Assembly (NCBI RefSeq): GCF_002155265.1
Contig: NZ_CP021251.1
Coordinates: 1,054,001 to 1,118,000 of the forward strand
Direction: 5' to 3'
Origin: Corynebacterium pseudotuberculosis
GTDB taxonomy: Bacteria > Actinomycetota > Actinomycetes > Mycobacteriales > Mycobacteriaceae
Length of the DNA: 64,000 nt
Part shown: positions 18,020-25,853 of the stretch, piece by piece
Layout: each line of letters starts with the position of its first letter
How positions within the stretch are numbered: position 1 is the first letter of the stretch
Notes under the pieces: generated by a model
The model's database searches: none
What the model saw: the letters and a program-made list of their open reading frames with translations, nothing else
What the model was told of the DNA's origin: nothing
Made by a program: the position numbers and the translations under genes

Positions 18020-19471
18020 TTACGCAAAGGGGTGGCATGTTTTTTCTACGGGGTTTATGATGCCGCCGGTTGCTTGACTGCATAGCTGGGCGGGACGCTC
18101 CATGAATTGTGCTCGCTGGCGGTCCCAGCCAAAGTCAATAGGGACCAGCCCCGGGACGAGGATAGTTACGGCAGTGAGACCATATTTTTGGATCTCAGGC
18201 AGTGTCGTATTTACACGGATAGGATCAAAGCCGGCGTCGATAAGCGCGTCAAGGGCAGTGGTGGCAGTTGGCGTGTTGCCCTTTACGCAGGTTGGACGTG
18301 GCTCATGTGGGCCTAGCAGCCTGTCTATTTGACCTTCCCATTGTGGAAGGGACACCTGATTTGCATGGTCCAGGACAGAGCGGACGCGTTTCGGAGCAGG
18401 TAAACCGGCATTGTGGACGCGCCGTCGCTCGGGATAAAAAGCCCAGGCCTCATTAAGCGCGGCCACAGCTGCGGCGTGGAGGGAATCGCGGCAAGCCGAT
18501 CCCAAGGACACCGTTGTGCCGTCGTCTACGCCGGCGATAACTACTGGAAAACCGAGGTCGGTATGGGTACGGGAAAGTCGGATCCTGAGCCCAAGCATCC
18601 GTGCGCGGCAGAGTAGGGAAGAAAGCTCTGCAATGGCGCTGGGGAGAAGCGGCAGCGTAGGGATCGACCGTACCCATGTGGATATAATGGCGTCGCGTTC
18701 GATGAGCTCAAGACACGCAGCATGGGTAGCATCTGCGAGTGAGCACCCTATAGCGGAACCAGAAGAATTAGTAATAGCCCAGCGCCGTGCCGGAACGTCG
18801 CCATAATAAACGCATTCTGCGGGAAGGAACACAGAATCCTGAGTGCGAAGGCTGTGGCCTTCTACCCACATATGCGGCTCACGTGGGGAATTTGGGACCA
18901 GGCTGTTATTGAGCGTGAGCAAGTCGCGCCCGAATCCTAGCTGTTCAGGGAGTACTGCTTTCCCCGGAAGCGTAATAGTTGTGCTGAGTATCGCTCTTCC
19001 TTGGGAATGGGCGCAGCATAATCTTTCTAGTCCCTCCAGAGCGGCAATATTCCGGCTGCGGTGTAAGGATTCCGTTTGCCCTGACCAGGTCAGATCGAGG
19101 TTGCAGAGAGAGGTTCTTATGCGGGTTATCCCAGAAAACGGAACGGACGTAATCCAGCCTCGATCGGAATGGCCAGGGCCAAGCGCCCCCATGACGGGAT
19201 CGAGGGCGGAATTGACTATTGAATCGAGAGCCTCCAGCGGCAGTCTCTGAGATCCGGCATCTGTAACAGGTACGGCATGGGGAACTTTAAAGATCTGGCC
19301 TGTGAGCATGTGGATTGCCCACGGTGAATTATCTCCTAATTCTGTAGCCGCCTCGTGGAGAATTTTTATGGCGTGCTTGGTGGAAAAACCAGCGAGGCGG
19401 CGGGCGCTGGTTTTGTATGACACGTGCGTATCTGCACAAGCAGTGAACGCGAGTAAAGAAGCACTAATCAT
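18020..19471 (-). CDS. YcaO-domain protein, RiPP operon (second YcaO)
   Basis: About 483 residues. The YcaO ATP-binding motifs are visible: ALEGLERLCC, then NSSGSAIGCSLADATHAACLELIERDAI. YcaO enzymes phosphorylate the peptide backbone amide to drive cyclodehydration of Cys, Ser or Thr to azolines. Unlike the other YcaO in this operon, its C terminus ends KTCHPFA, without a PxPxP tail, so it may be specialised (for example Ser/Thr versus Cys, or a subset of positions) or have a reduced role; this is inference. A TTG eight codons upstream (19495) lies inside a strong hairpin, so the ATG at 19471 is preferred. It is the last gene of the operon, just after the precursor. Confidence 0.85.
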   Translation of the reverse strand: MISASLLAFTACADTHVSYKTSARRLAGFSTKHAIKILHEAATELGDNSPWAIHMLTGQIFKVPHAVPVTDAGSQRLPLEALDSIVNSALDPVMGALGPGHSDRGWITSVPFSGITRIRTSLCNLDLTWSGQTESLHRSRNIAALEGLERLCCAHSQGRAILSTTITLPGKAVLPEQLGFGRDLLTLNNSLVPNSPREPHMWVEGHSLRTQDSVFLPAECVYYGDVPARRWAITNSSGSAIGCSLADATHAACLELIERDAIISTWVRSIPTLPLLPSAIAELSSLLCRARMLGLRIRLSRTHTDLGFPVVIAGVDDGTTVSLGSACRDSLHAAAVAALNEAWAFYPERRRVHNAGLPAPKRVRSVLDHANQVSLPQWEGQIDRLLGPHEPRPTCVKGNTPTATTALDALIDAGFDPIRVNTTLPEIQKYGLTAVTILVPGLVPIDFGWDRQRAQFMERPAQLCSQATGGIINPVEKTCHPFA

Positions 19472-19484
19472 GTCGCATGCAGAA

Positions 19485-19517
19485 CCGGAGCACAACGGGG
19501 AAGTCGCTGTGCTCCGG
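19485..19517 (-). terminator. Strong hairpin between RiPP precursor and downstream YcaO (attenuator or mRNA end)
   Basis: Arms CCGGAGCACAACG (19485-19497) and CGCTGTGCTCCGG (19505-19517) pair over 13 bp with one wobble and a seven-base loop. There is no T-run. It lies 27 bases after the precursor stop codon and could stabilise or terminate most transcripts, raising precursor yield over the last enzyme. A second short dyad at about 19522-19541 overlaps the space before it. Confidence 0.6.
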
Positions 19518-19543
19518 CAGCTCCCCGGCGGGGAAGCTTGGAG

Positions 19544-19720
19544 CTAGGAGGAGGAAGAAGAGGTGGAAATGCATGAAGACGAGGACGTGGTGGACGAACA
19601 CATGCTGAAGAACGCGGTGTCATCAGCATCGACGTAGTCGTTTACCTCGAGACCCTCGATCTCCATTGAAAGCAAGTCCAGGTTGAGATCGGACATGGTG
19701 TCCCTTTGCATGTTTGTCAT
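19544..19720 (-). CDS. RiPP precursor peptide, Ser/Thr/Cys-rich core (58 residues)
   Basis: A small gene between the M50 protease and the second YcaO. It starts at ATG 19720 with AAAGGAGC nine bases upstream and encodes a 58-residue peptide. The first 40 residues form an acidic leader with the segment DLNLDLLSMEIEGLEVNDYV, closely like thiopeptide leaders. The last 18 residues read CSSTTSSSSCISTSSSSS: two Cys, three Thr, twelve Ser and a single Ile. Almost every core residue can be turned into an azole or a dehydroamino acid by the enzymes encoded around it. The C-terminal run recalls the Ser-rich tails of berninamycin-type thiopeptides. The leader/core boundary is not certain; residues 37-41 (FFSMC) are the likely zone. 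In-frame ATGs at codons 4 and 9 are poorer starts. Confidence 0.9.
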   Translation of the reverse strand: MTNMQRDTMSDLNLDLLSMEIEGLEVNDYVDADDTAFFSMCSSTTSSSSCISTSSSSS

Positions 19721-19758
19721 GATGATGTGCTCCTTTCATGGGACGTTGTGCACTTGGA

Positions 19759-20739
19759 TTACTGATATGGGCTGCCAGGGAAAACTATAAAGAATAGCAC
19801 TATGATTGCCCATAAAATTATGATACCCAGATAAAGGGAAATGTAAATGATAATTATGATAACGATTTGCTGTTGAAATATATCTGAACGCATTTTTTTT
19901 CTGCGCGCAAAATTCCACGCAAACTTTGGCAAATTATTGGTTCTGGATATCGATTCCAAAATCTTTGTTCCGTCTGAATTGGGCACGGGTATAAGAGAAC
20001 CGATAAAAGTTATAAATAAGATTCTGGGTAGCCAAGAAGCACCGTGAGAAAGCAACCCCTCGTTATAAAGAATTACGGCAAGACCTGTGAAGATGAGAGT
20101 AGTTGCCGGGCCAACCACGAGTACCGCAACTCTGCCAATTCGGGAAGATACTGCGAGTATTCCGGGCAGCTGTAAACTGAAAAAATAGCGGGGGAAAGAC
20201 CTAGTGGAAAATGGTTTCGGTTTAATTCCGCTAAGGAGAAAAAATGCGATGCCATGAGCGCATTCGTGGGCGACTACGGTAATAAGGACACCGGTGACAA
20301 TTGTGAAAAACCCGGTGATAGTGGGCGCGCTATTTTCTTGAGTAAAAGCAGATCCCGAATAAAAAATAATAAGGGCCAGTGCTGCCGCAGCAAGAGCTAA
20401 GACTATGGCGACAAAAGATACGAACCAACCCCCACGGGGGCGCCCTAACACTCCAACAGGATAGGAAATCGCATCCGTAACTGTAGACGCGGTGAGTAGT
20501 CCTCGTTGCTCCATGGCACGTATGGCCTTAGCAATATGAGGAACATCGAGCATACCCATATCCACGTTTACTCCGTTATCCCGCTGCCGGAACCGGTCTA
20601 ACAAGATCCACGCCTGGGGTCCTAGCTCGCTGAGTTCTCCTTGTGGATTACGTGCTACAGCGAAACTTCGATCAGGGCTGTGGATGATAGGCCCTAACGA
20701 TGCGCCGGGGGCAAAATGGAGATCGTGGATGCTGGTCAT
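19759..20739 (-). CDS. Membrane M50-type zinc metalloprotease with N-terminal PqqD-like domain
   Basis: A 326-residue protein. Residues about 25-85 look like a PqqD/winged-helix fold (LSELGPQAWILLDRF ... HIAKAIRAMEQRGLL), the fold used by many RiPP enzymes to bind leader peptides. The rest is a membrane domain with about six hydrophobic segments, a zinc motif HECAH (His158, Glu159, His162) and a distal PNSDG (Asp256) as in site-2 proteases. Its place directly before the precursor suggests it removes the leader or takes part in immunity; this is inference. Its start overlaps the end of the elimination gene by four bases. Confidence 0.85.
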   Translation of the reverse strand: MTSIHDLHFAPGASLGPIIHSPDRSFAVARNPQGELSELGPQAWILLDRFRQRDNGVNVDMGMLDVPHIAKAIRAMEQRGLLTASTVTDAISYPVGVLGRPRGGWFVSFVAIVLALAAAALALIIFYSGSAFTQENSAPTITGFFTIVTGVLITVVAHECAHGIAFFLLSGIKPKPFSTRSFPRYFFSLQLPGILAVSSRIGRVAVLVVGPATTLIFTGLAVILYNEGLLSHGASWLPRILFITFIGSLIPVPNSDGTKILESISRTNNLPKFAWNFARRKKMRSDIFQQQIVIIIIIYISLYLGIIILWAIIVLFFIVFPGSPYQ

Positions 20740-21749
20740 GGCGTCTCCCGATATAACTTCTGTAATAAATAAGCCAGATATGCCTCATCCGAGATATTGA
20801 CGGACATCCTGTTGTTGGTCATATGCACATAAGAACGCAGAAGAAAAGTGGAATTTTCTTTCCACGTGTGGCCAGCCTCCGCCACAGAATCTCCAAAATC
20901 CAACTCTTGAGCAGCATGAGCAGCATGGAGTTTCTCAACAACAGAGGCCATATGCCGAGTAAAAGTTGCATAAGGTTCGGGGAGGGAAGAACCGTCTGGA
21001 TAGCGGTGTAATGCATCGCGGAACGGCGTGACTGCGCGGGAGAGCGCCTGAGCCTCGGCTGCGATTTTTTGTTGTGCAGCGGGGGAAGTGTAGCTGGTGG
21101 GGATGGAAAAAGAGGAAGTCCAGCCACGGTGGTAGCTCTCCCAAAAGATACTTATGGACTCGTCGGAGGATAAAAAGGTATGCGCGGTGCAGACCATTCC
21201 TAGAGCAGCTGTGGCTAAACGCGAGGTGCGGGCTTCTACAACTCCAGAGCGCAAAAGCTTTTCGACGAACAATGTGGAGGCTTGAAAAATGTCTTGGCTA
21301 AGTGACATCCCTGCTGGCCCGCCATAGCGGTCATATTCGCGCTCGTAGTAGCGTTCTCGGATGCAGTTATCTGGCTGTAGGCGAGGTAAGCCATCCTGAT
21401 CGATGTAATCAGAAAACCTGGACATAGGGTATTCGTGTTCAAAAAGACGCCGATAGCCTTCGGGATTACGCAAGGACAACTGGGGAGCACTAGAAGGGTG
21501 GGCATCGATCCATGGCTGGATAGCGTGATGCGCTTTATATATGACGCGCTCACGATCCGCAGGGCTGGACAGCTCTAACCGTAAGCGAACATGAGCGCCT
21601 TCGAGCCAGTAATTCATATGGAAGAAGCGTCTTACCAGCCCCTCTGCAACGCAAGCATGAGCAAAAGGTAATAAGCAGTCGCGGAGTAGGTGAGAGGGGT
21701 CTTCTCCATAAAAAATATGAAATGCCAGCCAGGGGTCTGTGGTACGCAT
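20736..21749 (-). CDS. LanB-type elimination protein (thiopeptide-type, SpaB_C domain)
   Basis: A 337-residue protein of the SpaB_C / thiopeptide biosynthesis family. The segments YWLEGAHVRLRL, EREYDRYGGPAGM and the C-terminal SYVHMTNNRMSV are characteristic. In split LanB systems this protein removes glutamate from glutamylated Ser/Thr to give dehydroalanine or dehydrobutyrine. The same fold also includes the pyridine-forming cycloaddase of thiopeptides, but the NRMS-type motif and the presence of only one such protein make elimination the more likely job. It is coupled to the glutamylation gene by a TGATG overlap. Confidence 0.85.
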   Translation of the reverse strand: MRTTDPWLAFHIFYGEDPSHLLRDCLLPFAHACVAEGLVRRFFHMNYWLEGAHVRLRLELSSPADRERVIYKAHHAIQPWIDAHPSSAPQLSLRNPEGYRRLFEHEYPMSRFSDYIDQDGLPRLQPDNCIRERYYEREYDRYGGPAGMSLSQDIFQASTLFVEKLLRSGVVEARTSRLATAALGMVCTAHTFLSSDESISIFWESYHRGWTSSFSIPTSYTSPAAQQKIAAEAQALSRAVTPFRDALHRYPDGSSLPEPYATFTRHMASVVEKLHAAHAAQELDFGDSVAEAGHTWKENSTFLLRSYVHMTNNRMSVNISDEAYLAYLLQKLYRETP

Positions 21750-24352
21750 CAGATGCCCTCCTTCAAAGAGTCGTGTGTTCCTGTGACTATGTATTCCTGT
21801 GCTACGTCGGATGAACTAATGCGGGGAAAGAATTCTTCAATGACAAACCCGTAGTGAGCGTTGCGCAGTGTTCGTATGAGGTTAAGGATTGTCCCCATGA
21901 TCTGGGCATCATAAAACTGCCCTTTATTCACCCCTCCTCGGATATCAAAAGTCCGCAGTACCCCGCAGGAGGGGAGCTCATGATGCTGGGACATAGTGCG
22001 CCACCACACTAGGGACTCTTCTAGGCTGTCAGGGATATTCATAGATGCGGATAAAACAGGAAAGATCCAGCTTTCCCTTGCTATGACAACGTCTCCCAGA
22101 AGGAGGCGAGCCTGACGCACCACCTCTGAAGTTGGAGGAGGAAAAAAGTCCAGGGAACAATGTGCGGGAGGCGCTAGGAGCATGAGAGTTTGTGTAGATA
22201 ATGGCAGGCCTCGGTCGGTGATGTACCCCATGTAAGCGGGGAATAACTCAGTGCCTTGGGCGTCGAAAAGCTGTAAGCGTCCTTTGGCCCCGCAATATGT
22301 CAATTGGGTGTCTGCAAGACGAATATCATTTGTTTTTATGGACTCCCTAGGATGTCCTGGAATGATCAGGGAGGCCTGGTAGGTATCTGGATGGGCATTG
22401 AGGTTGGAGACTACTTTGCCAGCCGTTAGCTCTACGAGCTGAACTCCAGCGTTAGACGATCTATCTGCTAATTCGGACCATGCATGAGCTGCGGAATCCG
22501 GTATTGCGTGTGCAAACCGTGACCACGGAAAACCTGGTCCCCCGAGCGTACGGTTAATCACGAGTTCTCCCTCAGCGTCTTGCTGAACGTAGGCGTTCAA
22601 AGACCGAAATGGATACGTACGAGACCTCATGAGCGGAAGATAATCATTGAGAAGAGCACGTACATCCACGGGGCCAGCGGCATTACTTCTCACCGCGGCT
22701 ATGCGAGCTAGGAAATGACGCCGAGCACGGATCCATTTCCAAGCCTTACCTAGAGGTAAAGCCGCAGTGGATTTCAGATCGTTTTCATTCACTGCCTCAA
22801 TGTCAATTTGTCTCAGAGGCGTGAGAACCTCAGAAACAAAACCATTTACCACCGCCGGCACGTTGTGGCAGATCTCCCCACGGGGAAATTTGTCAGACAC
22901 AAACTTTTCAAACAAGGAGCGTTCTACCTGCCTAACATCAAGCAGATCCACAAGGTGCGCGAGAGTACTCCAATCAAGAGCGTTGCAAGACTCTGTTACG
23001 TGGGCAGAAACCGTTGATGCTTTCCCCACTCCATCTTCATAGACAGACGTATGGAACACGGGGATGCCAGGGTTGACGAGTTGCCTGAGACTTTCTAAAA
23101 GGCGTGTGAGTTTTAGAACCTGAGCATGTTTGAGCTCAAAGGCGCGTATCGACGCCACCACTTTGCATCCTGCTGCTATGTGGGAAATAATCCGAGCGAC
23201 AGATACGGCTTTTTCCGTTCCTTGTGCAAGGTGCCCGACTATCGGCTGAGGGCTAACCGCTGTGGACGGAGACAAATCTAGGTCGGGAACAACTAAAGCC
23301 GAAATGCGGATGGCATCCAGCACAATGCACTGCGCTTGGGAGGCACTTAACCCTGTGCAACCGGAAAGCTCTGCTGCCAGCTGACCGCAGGTGTATTCGC
23401 CGCTGTCCGCAGCGCTTGCAGCCAAAGCCATAACTTTTCCAAATAATCCCTGGGAATCCACCACCCGGCGCTCTTCCCGATAAACAGCAAGGTCTCGATC
23501 ACCGACGTGTCCTAAATATTCAACAGAGCACCGTGGCAGCACACAGTGTGCATCTTCAGATAACGCGTCAGGGTTAACCCGGATCGGGAGTGTGGCGATG
23601 AGCTCAAAGTCCTGTTTTATCGCAGAAAAAATCTGAGACATGGCGTACACATTCCATTGGGCAATAGCCTGCGTGGCGGCGGGGATGTGGGGATCGCTCA
23701 GGTGAGCGCTGGCAGGGGAAAACTGAAAAGGCGCAATTGTACAGAGAGTAGAAAAAGGAACTGTCCGGGTGGCGCTACGGATCACATAGCCTAGCGCGGT
23801 GCGATGCGCGCGAGCCAGCTGCTTAGCAGACATCCTATGGTCTATGCCTAGATTCCGGATGGCTTTGGCTGCTGAGACTGACGTAACCGATACTGCCGAA
23901 TCGATTCCCTGTTCTCTAACGATTTTTCCCAGAAGCGCGCGTTCTTGTTTAGTGGAATGCAGAAGCAATTCGCGCAGTACCTCTGGAGACAGCACATTCT
24001 CTGCAGCGGCGATTGCGGCATTGGCAGCAGTCAGTACCGCAGCAGGCAACGATATTCCCGCGGCTTTTATTTTGGTCAGTACTGTGTGAATTTTTGTCGC
24101 ATCATGTTGATGTGCGGCTCGCTTAAGATCAAGTAGCTTATGGCGCACTACTGCGTCTACGCATCCTGCGACTTCCCGACACGCCGTAGCTTCAAGGGAC
24201 TTGAAGGCTGCTTTTAACTGGCGCCGTCGGGCTAGATCCGCAGTAAGTAATGCATTGGTGGGGACGTCATAAAGCTGGAGCAATGCCGTGTACGGCAAGC
24301 TGCAGCTACGAACGAGACCTTCGTCGAGGAGCTTCCAAGAAATGTTTGTCAT
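21749..24352 (-). CDS. LanB-type tRNA-Glu-dependent dehydratase, glutamylation subunit
   Basis: An 867-residue protein with the N-terminal lantibiotic-dehydratase architecture (early SSCSLPYTAL-like segment, SATRTVPFSTLCTIA, and SRTYPFRSLNAYVQQ). Family members use Glu-tRNA to esterify Ser and Thr side chains of the precursor. The length matches split systems, where the elimination domain is a separate protein, here encoded next. The ATG at 24352 overlaps the stop of the dehydrogenase gene (ATGA) and follows GGAGGA; an in-frame GTG lies six codons upstream. Confidence 0.87.
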   Translation of the reverse strand: MTNISWKLLDEGLVRSCSLPYTALLQLYDVPTNALLTADLARRRQLKAAFKSLEATACREVAGCVDAVVRHKLLDLKRAAHQHDATKIHTVLTKIKAAGISLPAAVLTAANAAIAAAENVLSPEVLRELLLHSTKQERALLGKIVREQGIDSAVSVTSVSAAKAIRNLGIDHRMSAKQLARAHRTALGYVIRSATRTVPFSTLCTIAPFQFSPASAHLSDPHIPAATQAIAQWNVYAMSQIFSAIKQDFELIATLPIRVNPDALSEDAHCVLPRCSVEYLGHVGDRDLAVYREERRVVDSQGLFGKVMALAASAADSGEYTCGQLAAELSGCTGLSASQAQCIVLDAIRISALVVPDLDLSPSTAVSPQPIVGHLAQGTEKAVSVARIISHIAAGCKVVASIRAFELKHAQVLKLTRLLESLRQLVNPGIPVFHTSVYEDGVGKASTVSAHVTESCNALDWSTLAHLVDLLDVRQVERSLFEKFVSDKFPRGEICHNVPAVVNGFVSEVLTPLRQIDIEAVNENDLKSTAALPLGKAWKWIRARRHFLARIAAVRSNAAGPVDVRALLNDYLPLMRSRTYPFRSLNAYVQQDAEGELVINRTLGGPGFPWSRFAHAIPDSAAHAWSELADRSSNAGVQLVELTAGKVVSNLNAHPDTYQASLIIPGHPRESIKTNDIRLADTQLTYCGAKGRLQLFDAQGTELFPAYMGYITDRGLPLSTQTLMLLAPPAHCSLDFFPPPTSEVVRQARLLLGDVVIARESWIFPVLSASMNIPDSLEESLVWWRTMSQHHELPSCGVLRTFDIRGGVNKGQFYDAQIMGTILNLIRTLRNAHYGFVIEEFFPRISSSDVAQEYIVTGTHDSLKEGI

Positions 24353-25827
24353 AGTAACGAGTTCCTCCACTGAGCATGAGGTCGATCCACGCCCACAAGA
24401 ATGTTGAGGACCGGGATGAGATTATCCGGTAAACCGAGGTAATCGCGTTGATAACGAGCATCAAAGCCCAGTACCGCCCCCGCAGATACCTGTTCTTGGG
24501 CCGCAACAGCGTAAGCCGACTGACAATAAAACCCGATCTCAGCGCAAGCCCATCGATAGCCAGAAGCCCCGTAATCAAGGACTATTTGCTGAAGATCCGC
24601 ACACAACACCAACACTGCTGCGCTGCGCAGGGGATCATAGTTCTTGAGCAGATAGGTGTTGAGTAGTAATTCAGGAAGCTGGGGGCAAAAGCGTACAGGA
24701 GATACTGGGGTATGCGTCCGAACATCGGGTATGAGTGAATGGGATAAACCTTGGACATTGACGCATAACGCAGCTACATGGACACAGGGAAAAAGATCGG
24801 ACTCCGGTGAAACACCTAAGAGGGAATCAGCGGTGGCACGACCGCGCTGAACCATACGAGAGAGCACATCAACTCCGATTTCCTTCCCAGAATAACGGCC
24901 AAAAGAACTAGAACCTCGCCTGATGGCTACCGGCGTTGGTGCCAGAGTTCTTTTTGCAGAAAAAGGCACGCGTATATTGGGGGCTTCCCCCAGCCGTTGT
25001 TTCTGTAAAGCCACAGTGGTGGGAAAGCGCACAGGCTTTGTTCCGGAGTGTGCGCGGGAGACCTCAGTAGAGGAATCGACTGAGGGAACAAAAAAATCTG
25101 AAGAGATATCGCGTGGCAGGGTGATTGTGCAATATATGCCCTCATCGAGAGGATCGATACCGAGGAAATCTGAAAGCTTGTGTTCGTCGGGGGACCAGTC
25201 AATAGCTACCGACCCCACAGTGGCATCGAGCCGGGAAACTAATGCCGCGACAACGATCCCCACGTCCACCGAAGTCGCTTGATAAGCAAAGTCACCGTAC
25301 TTAAACGCCGAACGCCAGAATTCCACGGTAACCAGCAATGTCTCGCCATGAGTGCAGGGCCAAACGTCTTGTGGGAGGGCACCACTCATCAGCTGCTGCC
25401 ATTGACTTGTGATGGGATTGAGCACATACAGGCCAGCAGGCAGATGACTACCGCAGGGCGTGTAGCGATAGAGATTGATTGGATATAGACCCCCGCCTGA
25501 AGCGGTATTACGTGACCACTGAAAAGATTGCACTTCAGTTCGGGTACGCGTAGGAGAGTTGCAGTCGATTTCTGCGCGTAAATGAGTCCTGGACAAGGAA
25601 TCATCTATAGCGCGCGCGATAGCAAGGTCCGTAGAAGACATGGTGTGTGCGCGAACCGGGAAGCACAGGGCATCGGGGACCACTTTTACTGGATAGGGCT
25701 GATGGTTCCAAAAAGGTCCTTGAGCTGGGGAGATCATGCCGTATTCTTTGCGCTCCAAAATAAGCTGTGTGTATTCGGCAGCAGTGTTATCAGCTGTGTT
25801 CCAGAAGTCTGCAGTACGGCGATCCAT
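24349..25827 (-). CDS. SagB-type FMN-dependent azoline dehydrogenase
   Basis: A 492-residue nitroreductase-fold protein with the SagB hallmark SASGGGLYPINLY-like segment (NTASGGGLYPINLY), plus a second, more degenerate nitroreductase-like half. SagB-type enzymes oxidise thiazolines and oxazolines to aromatic azoles using FMN. The double length is seen in several thiopeptide and linear azole clusters. Start ATG at 25827 with AAAGG upstream; a GTG three codons earlier is too close to that site. It lies 26 bp after the PxPxP YcaO gene. Confidence 0.85.
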   Translation of the reverse strand: MDRRTADFWNTADNTAAEYTQLILERKEYGMISPAQGPFWNHQPYPVKVVPDALCFPVRAHTMSSTDLAIARAIDDSLSRTHLRAEIDCNSPTRTRTEVQSFQWSRNTASGGGLYPINLYRYTPCGSHLPAGLYVLNPITSQWQQLMSGALPQDVWPCTHGETLLVTVEFWRSAFKYGDFAYQATSVDVGIVVAALVSRLDATVGSVAIDWSPDEHKLSDFLGIDPLDEGIYCTITLPRDISSDFFVPSVDSSTEVSRAHSGTKPVRFPTTVALQKQRLGEAPNIRVPFSAKRTLAPTPVAIRRGSSSFGRYSGKEIGVDVLSRMVQRGRATADSLLGVSPESDLFPCVHVAALCVNVQGLSHSLIPDVRTHTPVSPVRFCPQLPELLLNTYLLKNYDPLRSAAVLVLCADLQQIVLDYGASGYRWACAEIGFYCQSAYAVAAQEQVSAGAVLGFDARYQRDYLGLPDNLIPVLNILVGVDRPHAQWRNSLL

Positions 25828-25853
25828 AGGAGTCACGACCTTTCATCGAAGCA

